This document shows positions 21,660 to 33,659 of a stretch of DNA of 64,000 nt, piece after piece (the first letter of the stretch is position 1; each line of letters starts with the position of its first letter). This DNA comes from Bisporella sp. PMI_857 (lineage: Eukaryota > Ascomycota > Leotiomycetes > Helotiales > Helotiaceae). The position numbers and the translations under genes are program-made. The stretch spans positions 248,001 through 312,000 of the forward strand of contig JAJSPD010000035.1 of NCBI GenBank assembly GCA_021307315.1, in the 5' to 3' direction. The notes under the pieces are model-generated. The model was not told where the DNA came from, did not search any database, and was given only the letters and a program-made list of their open reading frames with translations.

Positions 21660-23267
21660 ATGCACGACCTGAGGCGCCAGGCTCTGGAGAGCGGAAAGAC
21701 CGTTTCAAGGAAAGCAAAGGCTCGTATTGGCTCTCGTACTCCGTCCGCTACAAATTCTCGAACGACTTCAAGGACTCAGAGTCGCCATGGATCTGATAAC
21801 GAAGAGGGGGATCTCAGTGACAGTACCAACTGGAGCGTCAACTCTATTGACGAGATGTTGTCTGCCGAGGATGTTCCGGAGGGTTGGAAGCAAGACCTTG
21901 CCGACCGGATAGAAGAGATCATCGACAGGAAGCGAAGCAGTACCCAAGGCCGAGAAACCACGCTCAATATTTATACCCACATTCTTATGAGTAGGTATGT
22001 GCACGATGAAATACAACACAAGACTGCAGAGCTGTATCCCGCCCTTCTAAAGAGCGTGAAGGGAGAGGATAGTGAAAAAGAAATGTGTCTGGCTTTGAGA
22101 GGTAGGCGTGTCGCTCTCTACCTGGTGATATATCAAGCTAATGAGAATAGCGATCGCCCTTACGATGATTACTGTGCCTTCCGAGTCCGTCTATGATGCC
22201 ATCTACCAAACTCTGAAGCAAACTTATACAAATTCCGAGTCGGTGAGTGTGAAAGCTGTGGCAATTCACACCCTCGCTGCAGCGGCTATTTTTGGTGGCG
22301 CCTCCGATACCGAGATCGAGGAGATAATGGACGACTTCTTAGAGATAGTTGAGTCTGACGGAAGCTCCGCAGAGGCCGCGGATAGTGGTGAAGTTGTCGC
22401 GGCAGCATGCGAAGCATGGGGGTTCTTGGCCACCATGATCGATGATTTGGAGGACAAGACAGAGGCAGCCATGGACGCATTCGTAGACCAACTGGAAAGC
22501 AGCGACGTATCTGTACAAGTAGCTGCAGGCGAAAATATCGCGCTCCTGTATGAGAAGAGCTATTCCGAAAGAGAGACTGATGATGGTCCTGTGAGTGACG
22601 AAGAAGACGAAGACGGGCAACCTGTCGATACGAGATTTGTAAAGCGCTACGAGGTATATCGGCAAAAGAGTCAACTTGAGCACACTCTCAGCCAGCTTGC
22701 TAATGAGTCGTCACGAAGGATTGCCAAGAAGGACCGAAAGGCGCTCCACGTAAATTTTGCGGATATTCTCAATACGGTGGAGCATCCTTCCTGGGGGCCC
22801 AGGTACCAAAAAGCTATAGATCAAGAAACCGGACGGAGATATGGTTCTAGAATGGTCATTAGGATTCATAAGACTGGGAGCATGAAAATTGATAAATGGT
22901 GGAAGCTACACAAGCTGCAAGCACTCAGAAGAGTCCTTGGCGGAGGGTTCGTCGTACATTACGAAAACAATGAAGTCGTCTTCGACAGTCTGCCGTATGT
23001 TCTCTATTATATTTTACGATATGCCTATCTGTCGGGTAAATGCTAATTAAACCATAGAATTATGATGTTGAACGACAGCTAGTCCCGTCAGCGACGAAGT
23101 TCAACAAGACAATAAATAGTGAGCATGACAGCCGGCGTTTAACGGATAGGAAAAGAAAAGGAGTTTATGAGGCATCGTCATTAGAAACAAATACCCTCCT
23201 TTTCAGCAGTGCAAATGTTCATAGCTTAGATAGAATCAATTTGAAAAGAGGATGGTTCTCAGCCTGA
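21660..23267 (+). CDS. Interferon-related developmental regulator (IFRD) family protein
   Basis: HEAT-like helical-repeat protein of the IFRD1/2 (PC4/Tis7) family, co-regulators in animals and uncharacterised in fungi. The start MHDLRRQALESGKT, the SVNSIDEML segment, YTHILMSRYVHDEI and a long alpha-helical body match the family's N-terminal domain. The C-terminal KIDKWWKLHKLQALRRVLGG with HYENNEVVFDSLP matches IFRD_C. Exon 1 is 21660-22101, exon 2 starts 22151. The second splice is ambiguous. The strong donor GTATGT at 22995 leads to a stop after nine codons (23082). A weak donor GTTCTC at 22999 to the same acceptor (23057) keeps a 69-codon basic tail (RQLVPSATKFNK...DRKRKG) like other IFRD ends. 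I take the latter: 499 residues. Confidence 0.75.
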
Positions 23268-24683
23268 GTACAGAACACATTCGGTACTACATACATCAGT
23301 ATTCATGAAGCCTAGATTGCTTCCTACATTCTACCTTGTCTAATTCAGTTCCAGGCAGCTGTTGTGAGTAGATGAGTAATATTAATTCGCCTCTATTCTA
23401 CCTTGTCTAACAAAACGCAGCCCAATGTGGTTTAAATTGACTTCGGCGTCACATGTGGCCTGGAAATGCCAGGCTAATGTTAGCTTCTGGAATGTCTGAT
23501 GATGAGTCTTTCAGGACTTCCCACGAAGATGCAGCGGGTGTTATAATGTTACTAACATTATTCATTCTAGGCGGTTTCCTTGCCTCCGTACAACATATAC
23601 AAGTTGCCAAATATATCTCTCATCATGATGGATGCTGATGACTATGGTTTGCCCATGTCTCCCTAGCAACGGCGGGTGGGTACTTGCGAAAATACAAGGC
23701 TGGTCTGCCTACAGTATTAAGCGCTCAAGCCCTTGCTGTTCCAGGCAAGGTGCCCGCCTGATGGATCCACGAATATCCAAATCTGTTTTCTCGTCTTATG
23801 TCCCAGTCTTGGTAGTTTAAGAGACTTGTATTCGGAACTGGTACAAACTGATGAGCAGATCAGTTCACTACCCGAGGGGCGTTGAGTGTGGTAAGGGGTA
23901 GCATCCGAATTATTCCTCATATTAAGAGGAAAATTCCAGGAAGCACCAGTCTCATGCTGATGCAGGAGGTACCTGTGCATACGCATCTAGCCGGAGGAAT
24001 CGACTTCCACTCGATCATTGGTGCGCGCTGTCGAAGGGGCAAATTCACTGCCACCAGCGGTCGAGGAGCAATAGGGAGGACTTCGCTCGGTGAGTGCGCA
24101 ATGTGTTGTACGAAGATTCAAACGCAGAATCAAGACAATTAGAAGTTGGCTCTGTTTGTTGTTCTCACTTCCCACTGCTCCCCGTCAAGATGAAACCAAA
24201 CAAAATACGGTAAATAATAATTGGAACGCTGTGACCAGTTTTGATAGCAGTATCGATACTGCAAGTTTGTGGGCTGAGTGGGATTCGACATGGCCCAGCC
24301 AAGCTTTTGACGCCTTGACCAATAACATCTAACATCAACAAATGTTCTGTACTGTGCAGACGATTGCCAACACATCATCCCAGCTTGCTCGCCTTCATAA
24401 CAGAGCTTCTATTGTTCAGATCGCAACAACTCCACGCTTCCTTTCCTAGAGGCAGAGGGTCATTGGGGATTTGCGAAAGCCTCTTCTAGTGAAGCCGTAC
24501 ATATACCGACAATTTGTTTTTTTGTTTTTCTTGTTCATTAACTGCCGCAAGGGCAATTTTCCGGGTATCTCAACCATACATCGAAAGTGTCCCCAGCCTC
24601 TTCAACAAACACACGCAACGCAACCACCACATAGCATCTTATGCATCTCTACAACAAGATAACCGTTTATTGAGGTTGCAAGG
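23268..24683. other. Intergenic stretch, IFRD 3' flank and promoter of the repeat protein
   Basis: 1.4 kb without supported genes. The last 200 bp are rich in CAAC/CA and pyrimidines, as in many fungal leaders, directly before the next ATG. Confidence 0.4.
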
Positions 24684-27600
24684 ATGGGCGTCGAATCACG
24701 AAAAGGTCCGCCTCTTCCTGCACCTACTGAGTCCGACAGCAACACTGGCAGAGACACAGAGCTCGATACTGGCAGTCGTCTCACCGAGAAATCGACCTAC
24801 TCATTGCCCTCCGACGGCAGCCCTATCACGATTGCTACGAAAAAGCGGGACAAGAGTTTGGGTTCGAGTGGAAACAACAAGAGCCAAACATCTTTGCTGA
24901 TTGAGTATTTCGAAGGTGGCAAGGACGGAAAGTCCGAGTCTCGCAGACCTTCAGTCCGAGTCAAAGTCACGCCATCATCTAAGAGCCGAAGCAAATCTGC
25001 CATGAATGACCATATTCAGATTACGGAGCGTAAAGGCGCTCGCAAACCTTCGTACACGAAGCGAATACAACTGACACCAGACACCAAAGGCGATAAACAT
25101 GTGGATGATGGTGATGATGTTAGTGTCCACTCTTATCGCTCAGCGACCGAGGAGTCAAATGTGACATCTCGAGGAGGTGGACCAATCGAGGTGGAGATAA
25201 TGCCTAGACGACATGGAAGTCCTTTGATACCCACGGAAAGTAGTTCCAGATACATACAACAAAATGCGTCCGATATCTCTTCAATGCCCGCCGACAGCTT
25301 TTTAGACGGCAAGACTCGCTCTCCTCAACGAAAGCGCAGCCGAAGTTTGAGCAGAGGGGAAATATTAGCAGCCGGCGCAGCCAGCGGGTTGGCGGCTAGC
25401 GCTTTGGCAGATAAGTTATCAACGCCCTCGCGTAGACGAAGTCGAAGTTTGAGTCGCGAGCGAATAGTGGCACAAAAAGCAGTAGAAAAGGTTCGAGGAG
25501 AAAAGTCCGAACGCCGACGCAAGCATAGGAGTCGGAGCCGCAGTGTCAGTGGCGAACACCTAACCGAAGGTATCAAGTCTCCGCGAAGGAGATCAAGTCG
25601 AAGTCATCATGAGGAATCATCCCTGTCTGTTGGAGATTCGAGCTTGCTCAATTCTAAAGTAAGCGGAAGATCAGACCAGTACTCAATTCGATCTGGGACC
25701 TCAAAATCATCTATCAACAATCCCAAGTTGCTAGAGACTGTAGAGGACGCCATTCGCAGGCTTATTCTTCCTGAGTTGACCGCATTGAAAAGAGACGCAA
25801 GTAAGCGCGACCAACGAGAGCAACGTGACAGGCAAAGAAGAGGCTCGTTGACTTCTGGGAGTGGAGTTTCCAGAGACTCCGTGGACGATTCATCGAGCAC
25901 GCGCAGAGTTTCAGAGCGAGGTAGTAGCACTGACTTGTCAACGAGTAAACCAAAAGTTACCCTGAACGATGGGGAAGTGCTATCTGGAAATTCTCTGAAG
26001 GGTAGGAAAGAGAAGAATAAAACCATCGATCGTGTCAAACTTGAGGACTCACCCCGCGCTTTTGAGCGTGAGACTTCCGAGGAGACTGTCACTCAGGACA
26101 CTGAAGGTCGTTCACGCAGGAAGCGTAGCAGCGACAAGCATCGGGGTTTGGAGGCAGCTGTGCTTGGTGCGGGGGTCGGCGCGTTAACAGCTGCGGCTCT
26201 ACAGAAACATCACTCGCAAGACTCACTTGAAGAGAAAAAAGAGAGACGACGGAGAAGGACGAAAAGCCGAAGCCGCAGTGATGTCAGTTATGAAGAACGA
26301 GCAGAAGAGCTTGTCCCCCCAATGCCCCTGATTAGCGAGATCAACTCATCTGAGTTGACCAGGAGTTCCATCCTCTCAGCGGACACTGAAAGGCCTCATT
26401 CAGCCACTTACGAACATCAAGTCACACCTGTTAGAGAGGTTTCGAGAGGTGTTATTTCACCAGTTTCGCCATCGCCTACCCGAACGCCAGTGGCACTGCA
26501 ACAAGCCCTAGGTACCCACTACTCAAACTATTCAAGAGGCAATCTCCACGATAATCCCCCTGAACATCAATCACAAACTCAAGAATATGAATTAGATGAA
26601 CATGGGAGGAAGGTCCCTATTTATGAAGAAGAATACGAGGATTCTGTCATTGAGGAAGAAACCAAGGGTAGCGGTTCTCATGCGCCGGCCGGTGCACTTA
26701 CTGGTGCCGCTGCTGGAGCTGGAGTGGCGGCTCTGCATCATCACCAAGAAGATGACCACGACGACGATGCCGATTATATTGCAGAACAGAACCGGTACGA
26801 TTATTATCACCAGGAAGTACCACCACCATTAAAATATGTTCCCTATGGGATAGACCGTCGAGGGCTGAGTCCAATTCAGAGCGTATCTGGCTATACTGAA
26901 GGAGATCCTGACCCTCAGCAACGAAATTCCAGATTGACACGTAGCACTGGGTCATATTCATCGGTTGGAAAGTCTCCCCAATACAGAGACTCTAGATCCC
27001 TTAGATCCGTCGATTCTCAAGGCAACGTGCAGGGCAACCGCCACGACTTCGCAGAAGTCCGACAAGGGGGTCTTACGGACTCGGAGCTCACCCAAGATGG
27101 CGAATACTGGGAAGAGCAACATAGATTAAATGGCCAGAAACATGATATGGATGCTGAGAGCTACCGCAGTTCTGGCGTTGATTATAAGCATATGACAAAC
27201 TACACTGATGAGAGTGCTGACTCACCAGGATTAAATCGAGTGGCTACAGGACAGGCTGTTCGAGGAATTGGCGCGAATCCGGACTACGTTCATACTCCGG
27301 TAGGCGTAGAATCTGCAGTTGCATCTCTTGTCAATGCATCAGAACTTACCGGTAACTCGGGCCAGTTCGATAGAAGAGCTTCTTATGCCTCTTTCGAGGA
27401 TGGATCTGAGCAACATTTCACCAGTCGTGGGAATAGCCCTTCGAAGCGAGATACATTCGGCGCAGGCCAGCGTAGTCCTTCTAAATGGGCTGAGGAGTAC
27501 GATGTAGATGAAGAGGGCCGGAAGATTGCAGTGCCTCGTAATAAGAATGTGCACACAATGGAGAAAGCGGCATTGGCGGGAATTGCAGCTGGGGCTGCGG

Positions 27601-30293
27601 CTCATGTTCTCAAGGGACGTAGCAAGACATCATCAGCAGATCAGATTAATTACGAGCCGGTTCGTGAAGATACCGGAGCACCTCTGAATAAGTCTTTCAA
27701 AGAACGAGCGAAAGAAGCACAGGTACCAATGCCCTTATCTCCGCGTGAGAGCGTTATAAGTGAGGCCGCAAGCCAGGCGAAAATGGGTATAAGTGGAATC
27801 CCAGATATGCATGATCCTATGCCTGAAATTGGGTATGGTGATGGCGATTCAGATGCAACCGCTAGCCCCAGTCGGAAACCTCGCAGCATTGCCACAAGTC
27901 GATCTCCCTCGCACGAGGCAAATCTCAAGGCTGCGGAAGCAGCTTTGGTAGGAGCAGCTATTGGTGCAGGAGCCTCAGCTGCTATTTCTGGACATAACCG
28001 AAGTGTGAGCCATGACAATGACGAGGAGTGGAGAAGAACTTCCGAGGACCGCAAGCGGGATACGCTCATCACCAACCCATATGAGGATAGAAGTCCAAAC
28101 GGCGCTATTGCTACACATAAACTCCTTGGACAACCTGGTTTTAAGGATGTCAACCACCAATTCAGTGGCACGAAGTTGAACTATCACACCAGCAGCCCCA
28201 ATGCTTTGAATAAAGATGAAGGGTATATCTCCTCCGCGCCAAACGCTCGATCTCCAGGTGCTTTCACTCCAGAACAGAGGCACAAGGACGTCAATTTTCA
28301 AAATCAGGATATGGGAGCCGCAATTGATGGCGCTGATCCATTTTATACGCCACACCATTCTCGACGTGTGAGCGGTATGTCACAGGGAATGGAATCACCG
28401 TTTTATGATAGTGCCACCGGAAATGGCATAGACCGAATCCAGTCGAAGGATATCATTGCTTTAATGGACCATGTGAGACCTCTTCATTTCGTTGAATATC
28501 TAGAAACGAAAGGAATACTAACTCCTTATAGCTTACTGTCAGAGATGCTCAAAGAAGCGCCCGTGATACGGAAATCCTTGTCACTCTTGTTCGAGCTGCT
28601 GCCGAGATGAGAAACTCATTTGAAGATATGAAGAACATACTACTCGACACAGAAGAAACAATCATTACGGAAGTTCAGCATAACACTGATAGATCTGTTC
28701 AAAAGGCCATCAATGGACCACGACCTCAGCCTCCCAGTGCACGGTCACTTCGTCAAACATCTCAAGACGAGATGTACGAAGACTTGCCTACAAAAAGGCA
28801 AAACGTGTTTCGACGAGCGCTGAAAGGGCTCACTATGAAGAGCAACAACGATCTTGGAAAAATCGAAGATATGCTGATTCAATTACTGGGCGATGTCGAA
28901 GGATTGAAAGTAGCGCAGGGGTCAAAGTCCTCTAATAATCTTGATAATCCCTACGATGACATTCGACAGGAGGGTAGCTACGAGATTGACCACGGATATG
29001 AGCCAGAGGGAAATGCAGGTACATCAACCGCCAGCCATGCAAGCCAGTCTGGCCATCTCTCGATTCCACTGCGTGGATCGAGCGGAGCTAGAGGTGGACC
29101 TGATGCCAGAAAGTTCTCAGATCATAGAATCAGTACCGTACCGGAAGGAGATGAAGAAGACCTTGATCATCAAGAGGAAGCCGTTCTTAGCAATCAATTT
29201 GAGAACAGTGAGCATCTTCTCACACCAACTAGAGAAAATGTCCGCGGAGGCTCAGTGCCTGTAGGCACGCCTCCTCCAAAGGTTGTACCTGCTTCTCTGA
29301 GCAACGAGAATACGCCACGAACAGGAACAGACAAAAGCAAGAAGCATAAATCGAGCAGTTCGTCTGGATGGATCCCAAAGGTCTCCCGTTGGTCCGAGAC
29401 TACGGCTTCGACGGTTTTCAGAGGTTTCAGGAGTAGTGGGCGAAGCAGTGGGCGGAAAGCCGATGATCAATACAATGATCCTCCATCTAGATCTGGTTCT
29501 GATCTGGCTAATTACGCGGATCAAGATGTGAATGATCCATATGGTGACGATAGGCTGCAATACTCCCCAGACCGGCAACAACAAGAAAATCAGCCTTTAT
29601 CCCCCCTTCTTCCTCCGGAAGATCCTAAGTATAAGGCCCATCGCAATTCACTCAACCTTCAACATCCTCAACCACGTCCTGGACCTACACATCGATACCA
29701 AACTGCTCTCGAGTCTCAGGCGGTCAATTTCGATGCTCCTATGTCACCAGCAAGCGCAAACTGGTCTCAGACATCGCTCAACCGTCTCCCTGCGCAGAAG
29801 CTAAATCGCTACAGTGATCAAACTAACCACACTGGACATATGTCACCAATGTCTGATGCAGATGATTCAAACCTCCCTGTTAATCAGCCACCTGCGCGGC
29901 CACCGAAGGAGCCAATCGTACCTCAGCTACCTCCAAAGGCTAAGGCAAACAAGCTCCAGAAGCCAAGTCCGCTAGGAAACTCTCCGACTACCAACCGCCT
30001 AAGTGCTGATGATCGTCCATATAGCCCAAGCCCCAGCTACGATCATGGCTCTCTCAGACCTGCGTTATCTGGGAACTTAACTGGTGTTCCAACAAGGAAA
30101 CCTACGGGTCCAAGAAGCATGTCTTCTACATCAAAGAGTGGTGACCTGAATAGAGATGATGGAACAGTGCGGAGAAACAAGAATAGGGGTATGTAATTAT
30201 AAGAACAAAGTTGTTGATTACAGACTAAAAGTCTTTCTAGACACATTCGGCACTGTGATGAGCAACAACAGCGGCGAATCCGAAATCTTCTAA
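24684..30293 (+). CDS. Giant disordered 'involucrin repeat'-type protein with RS and Ala/Gly modules (1,832 aa)
   Basis: Three exons: 24684-28472, 28532-30188, 30241-30293. Splicing at 28473 removes a false stop and restores TVRDAQRSARDTEILVTL; the last intron adds the tail DTFGTVMSNNSGESEIF. The N-terminus (SLLIEYFEGG...RRPSVRVKVTPSS) and a helical central block (LVRAAAEMRNSFEDMKN, VQKAINGPRP, FRRALKGL, KIEDMLIQLLGDVEGLK) look conserved in related fungi. Between them lie RS-rich stretches and small-residue hydrophobic segments near residues 220-240, 488-508, 667-688, 959-980 and 1082-1105. Fungal proteins of this look are called involucrin-repeat proteins; some relate to leashin/Lah, which tethers Woronin bodies at septal pores. 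That role here is inference. The C-terminal 500 residues are Pro/Ser-rich. Confidence 0.8.
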
Positions 30294-31171
30294 ATAGACA
30301 TTAGGTATAATATCTCACGATAGGGATTTTCCATCTACAAGGCACAGATGGCTGCGGGTTAGCGATCTACCTTAGTTACGACAACGGGACAGAAGGGGAA
30401 GCTTTTTTCTTTTGTGTCTATTGTAAGGCATATAGAGAACAAAAATGAGCGATAATTCTAGGTTTGGTGCATTGTATTCGACGATTTGGACAGGATGATG
30501 AGACGAGACATGACCCTTTTTTGCAACTAAAAGCCTGTATTAGGCAATAGCGTTATGACACAAGCGTGAGGCTAGGCTGGATACAAATTAGCCTTCTAAT
30601 GGATATCATTCTGTTATATTTCTTGTAGTCTACTTTGATTTAAATATGATTCTGATGATTCAATATCCTGTATACAGACGTCGGCCAGGCAAAATTCACC
30701 AAGCATAGCTCAAAATGCATCAAATTGAGGGCTCGCTTAAAATAGGGGTGGTCTACTCCCAAGCCTCAGAATGCCGGTATCCATTGACCAACTTGCCATC
30801 ATTTTCAGTTTGACTACAAGCATATGTTTAAGCAAACCAGAATCAAGCAAATCCGCAAGATTTGCCTAGATATAATTTGGGTCGCAACGCACCCCTGAAT
30901 TTCATGGCAACTTCGGCTTCATTTCAAAGATAACCAAAGCATGTCGACAATAGCAAAGCCTCATATTCAACTGCTTCCCATTATCAATTAAGATGTTCTT
31001 GGCTTTCTAGATCACGAGTTTCCATTGTGTGGACCTCTGTGATATCTTTTGCGAGCTAGCACCGAATTTTTGGGCATTTTTCCCCCTTCTCCACCAATGT
31101 GGAAGGTCTGGCACTGTATGCATAGCACAAGCAGCTACCGGGAACCTGGATGCTCGAGAATATCCAGGCTC
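30294..31171. other. Convergent intergenic stretch
   Basis: 878 bp between the stop codons of two convergent genes; 3' UTRs presumably lie here. No other feature seen. Confidence 0.4.
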
Positions 31172-32098
31172 TCACCCACCTTTACTACGATCTTCTCCAT
31201 CGTATAACCCCTCCCGCAGAATCCACCCCGCAACGCCTTTCGTAACCAACTTCTCCAGCGTATCTCTATCTCTTTCACCCGCCACCTTCCTAACCCTCGT
31301 ACTACTAATTATTTGCTCCCCATCTCGCCTTCCCTCGACCATTTCAATCCGCCCGTCCCTCACCCACTCCCCCTTTGCCCCTTCAATTCCTCTCTCCCCT
31401 CTTCCCAAAGCCGCCAAATATCCATCCTGCTCATCCCTGCTCCCCCACTCGTCATCAGTCCTATACGTCACCCTCAGCCTATTCCTCTCAAAGAACGCAT
31501 CCAGCACGCTTAACCCCTTGTCGCCATAGTATTTCGGGTCCAGAACCCGAATCAAAGTATCGAAGCCCGTCATGTGCACTTGCTCTACTTCTCCCGGCTC
31601 CCCATACACCTCAGACCGCGCAATCGCCGCTGCCTTGTCAACGAAATATGGGAGCTTGATGACTCCGATATCAACCCCCACCAGGCCGCCCTCTTCCTCG
31701 CTTTGCGGGTTCGCCTCGGAGGGTAGAGAGGCAATAAGATCTTGCGCCAAAATATGTATCATGCACAGCCTCTGCTCGAAGCCCGCCGGCTTGGGCGCTT
31801 TATCCGCATTTTGCGTTGCTAGCAGGAGAAGCAGACGTTTTCCGGTCGGAGAGGCGAAGGAGGAGGAACGGGAGCGCGAGTCTTGCAAGAGGGCCGAGGT
31901 CGCTATGCGGAGGTGTGCGAGGGTTGGGGGGTTGAAGGAGGAGTCAAGGATGTAGAGTGTCTTGGGGGGAGGGAGCGGTTTCGAGGACGCCGAAAGAGAG
32001 TGGAGAATCTGGAATTTGGAGGGCGAGGACGCGAATGACTTTAATAGGGAGGTGTAGTTTTTAAGATGGTTAAGCATAGCCTCCATGTCAATGGACAT
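31172..32098 (-). CDS. POF1: Pof1-like nicotinamide-nucleotide adenylyltransferase-family protein
   Basis: Single-exon protein of 308 residues in the cytidylyltransferase/NMNAT-like superfamily; yeast Pof1 (YCL047C) has been linked to filamentation and protein quality control. The nucleotide-binding signature is LDSSFNPPTLAHLRIA (about 51-66), where TLAH takes the place of (H/T)xGH. The second signature ISSTRVRK lies about residue 264. Between them are LLLATQNADK and the substrate-loop-like MTGFDTLIRVLDPKYY. The frame is open further upstream to a methionine at 32260. I chose 32098 because the extra residues are not family-like and the divergent gene begins at 32324. The substrate is not fixed by sequence. 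Confidence 0.8.
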   Translation of the reverse strand: MSIDMEAMLNHLKNYTSLLKSFASSPSKFQILHSLSASSKPLPPPKTLYILDSSFNPPTLAHLRIATSALLQDSRSRSSSFASPTGKRLLLLLATQNADKAPKPAGFEQRLCMIHILAQDLIASLPSEANPQSEEEGGLVGVDIGVIKLPYFVDKAAAIARSEVYGEPGEVEQVHMTGFDTLIRVLDPKYYGDKGLSVLDAFFERNRLRVTYRTDDEWGSRDEQDGYLAALGRGERGIEGAKGEWVRDGRIEMVEGRRDGEQIISSTRVRKVAGERDRDTLEKLVTKGVAGWILREGLYDGEDRSKGG

Positions 32099-32323
32099 TT
32101 TTTGTCCATAATGTGAGGAATAGAGAATAGGATATCCCAGCTGTTCTGTGATATAGACTCGATTACGTCGAGATGCAAGGCTGAGGTGTGTGGTTTCTGC
32201 CAAGACGAGGCTGTTGGTGTGCGTGCTCTGACGAACAATATATTGACGACATAACCCCAAGAACTAAAATGTAATAGTAAAGCGCTTCTTTTCGCACTTG
32301 GAACAATTCTCAGGACCTCAAAT
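32099..32323. promoter_or_regulatory. Short bidirectional promoter region
   Basis: 225 bp separate the start codons of the divergent Pof1-like and steroid-reductase-like genes, so both promoters must share or overlap here. No individual factor site is claimed. Confidence 0.5.
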
Positions 32324-33291
32324 ATGGCATTGATACAGGATTGGCTTCCACCAACGCGCGAGAACTGGGAATGGGCTGTGTTCATCTTCCAACTCTTCCC
32401 TCTAGTGAGTAGCTTAATCTATTTGTTAAGAACTTGCATCGTTCTAAGCTAATACGCAGGCAATGAGTATTGGGCAACTAATCTAACATCTAATAGATTA
32501 CCCTGGCCCAATATGTTCCGTTCATCAACGACAACCTCTACAATATGGGGAAAACCTCGAAAAGAGAGAGTAGTTTCAACTTCCCAGGGAAAATAGGCTG
32601 GATCACTATGGAATGTCCTGGTGTGCTGACAGTGGTGTACTGTTTAAATACGCTTCCACCAGGAGGGTACTCATCGTTGCCGCTTGAAAACAAGGTGTTG
32701 GGAGGGCTGTTTGTTATTCACTATGCCTACCGTGCCATCATTGGCCCCCTGATTGCACCCTCGATGGCACCTATCTCACCGTTGGTCTGGCTTTTCGCGA
32801 TCTCCTTCCAGCTCTTCAATGGGCTCTCTATTGGTGGATGGCTAGGTGCGTACGGACCAACAACGCGCTTGGATTGGAAAGCAAACAATGCGTTTGGCGG
32901 TGCACGTTTCGGGCTCGGTCTGATAATCTGGGCTCTCGGTCTTATTGGAAACATCTGGCACGATGACGAACTGCGAGAGATTCGCAGAGCGGCGGCGAGG
33001 AAGCAAAAGAAACAAGAGGATAATAAGGGCGAAGGTGTTGAGAAAGTGTATATGATTCCTCAGAACGGATTGTTTCGCTGGATTTTTTACCCGCATTACC
33101 TGCTCGAGTGGATCGAGTGGAGCGGCTTCTGGTTAATGGCCGGTAGGGGTTGCACCCCTGCGAGGAATTTTCTTGTCAATGAGATGGCGACTATGGCACC
33201 GCGAGCACTACAAGGGAAGAAATGGTATGAAGGAAAATTTGGAAAGGAAAAGACTGAAGGCCGGAAGGCATTAATCCCTGGCATTTTATGA
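32324..33291 (+). CDS. 3-oxo-5-alpha-steroid 4-dehydrogenase (steroid 5-alpha-reductase) family membrane protein
   Basis: Polytopic membrane oxidoreductase of 291 residues. The family reduces double bonds in steroids, polyprenols or very-long-chain enoyl-CoA using NADPH in the ER. Two exons, 32324-32404 and 32497-33291, joined by a GTGAGT...AATAG intron that links FPL to ITLAQYVPF. Family marks are LGGLFVIHYAYRAII in the middle, GLIIWALGLIGNIWHD, and a C-terminal NGLFRWIFYPHYLLEWIEWS like the catalytic/NADPH-binding domain (YPHY and E). The C-terminus ends in ARNFLVNEMATMAPRAL and a basic tail. Which subfamily, and therefore which substrate, cannot be told. Confidence 0.85.
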
Positions 33292-33659
33292 GAGCAACAA
33301 CATGAATATTTGAACCTTAAGAGATTATAGAGGAGCTACCTTGCCCAGCTAGACGATACAAGATACACATATTAATCTCGGACCTTTTTTTTTCAACGAT
33401 CTTCATTATAACATAGAGCTATCGACATACCCATCAAAGCGCCAACTCATCATCGGCATAAAGCCTATTGTCAATCCATAATAATTAAGCATTAACGCGG
33501 AACCAAAAAGATGGACGACTGGAGCATCAGAATGTCTCAGGGGCATCAAAACATAGAGTGGGTTACTTTTCTCCACCTCCACTCTACTTGAGCAAGCTTA
33601 CTCGGGAGAATGATGGCGAGGCCGTCCTGTCACCTCCATTCGCACTTTTATCTATTACC
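33292..33659. other. Convergent 3' flanks
   Basis: 368 bp between convergent stops; contains an AT-rich 3' region. No gene seen. Confidence 0.4.

Noticed and set aside
28532..28610. Two separate genes meeting at 28607
   Set aside because: A 59-nt GTGAGA...TATAG intron joins both frames into one conserved helical region.
32099..32260. Longer N-terminus for the Pof1-like protein
   Set aside because: The extra 54 residues are not family-like and would leave only 63 bp to the divergent gene.
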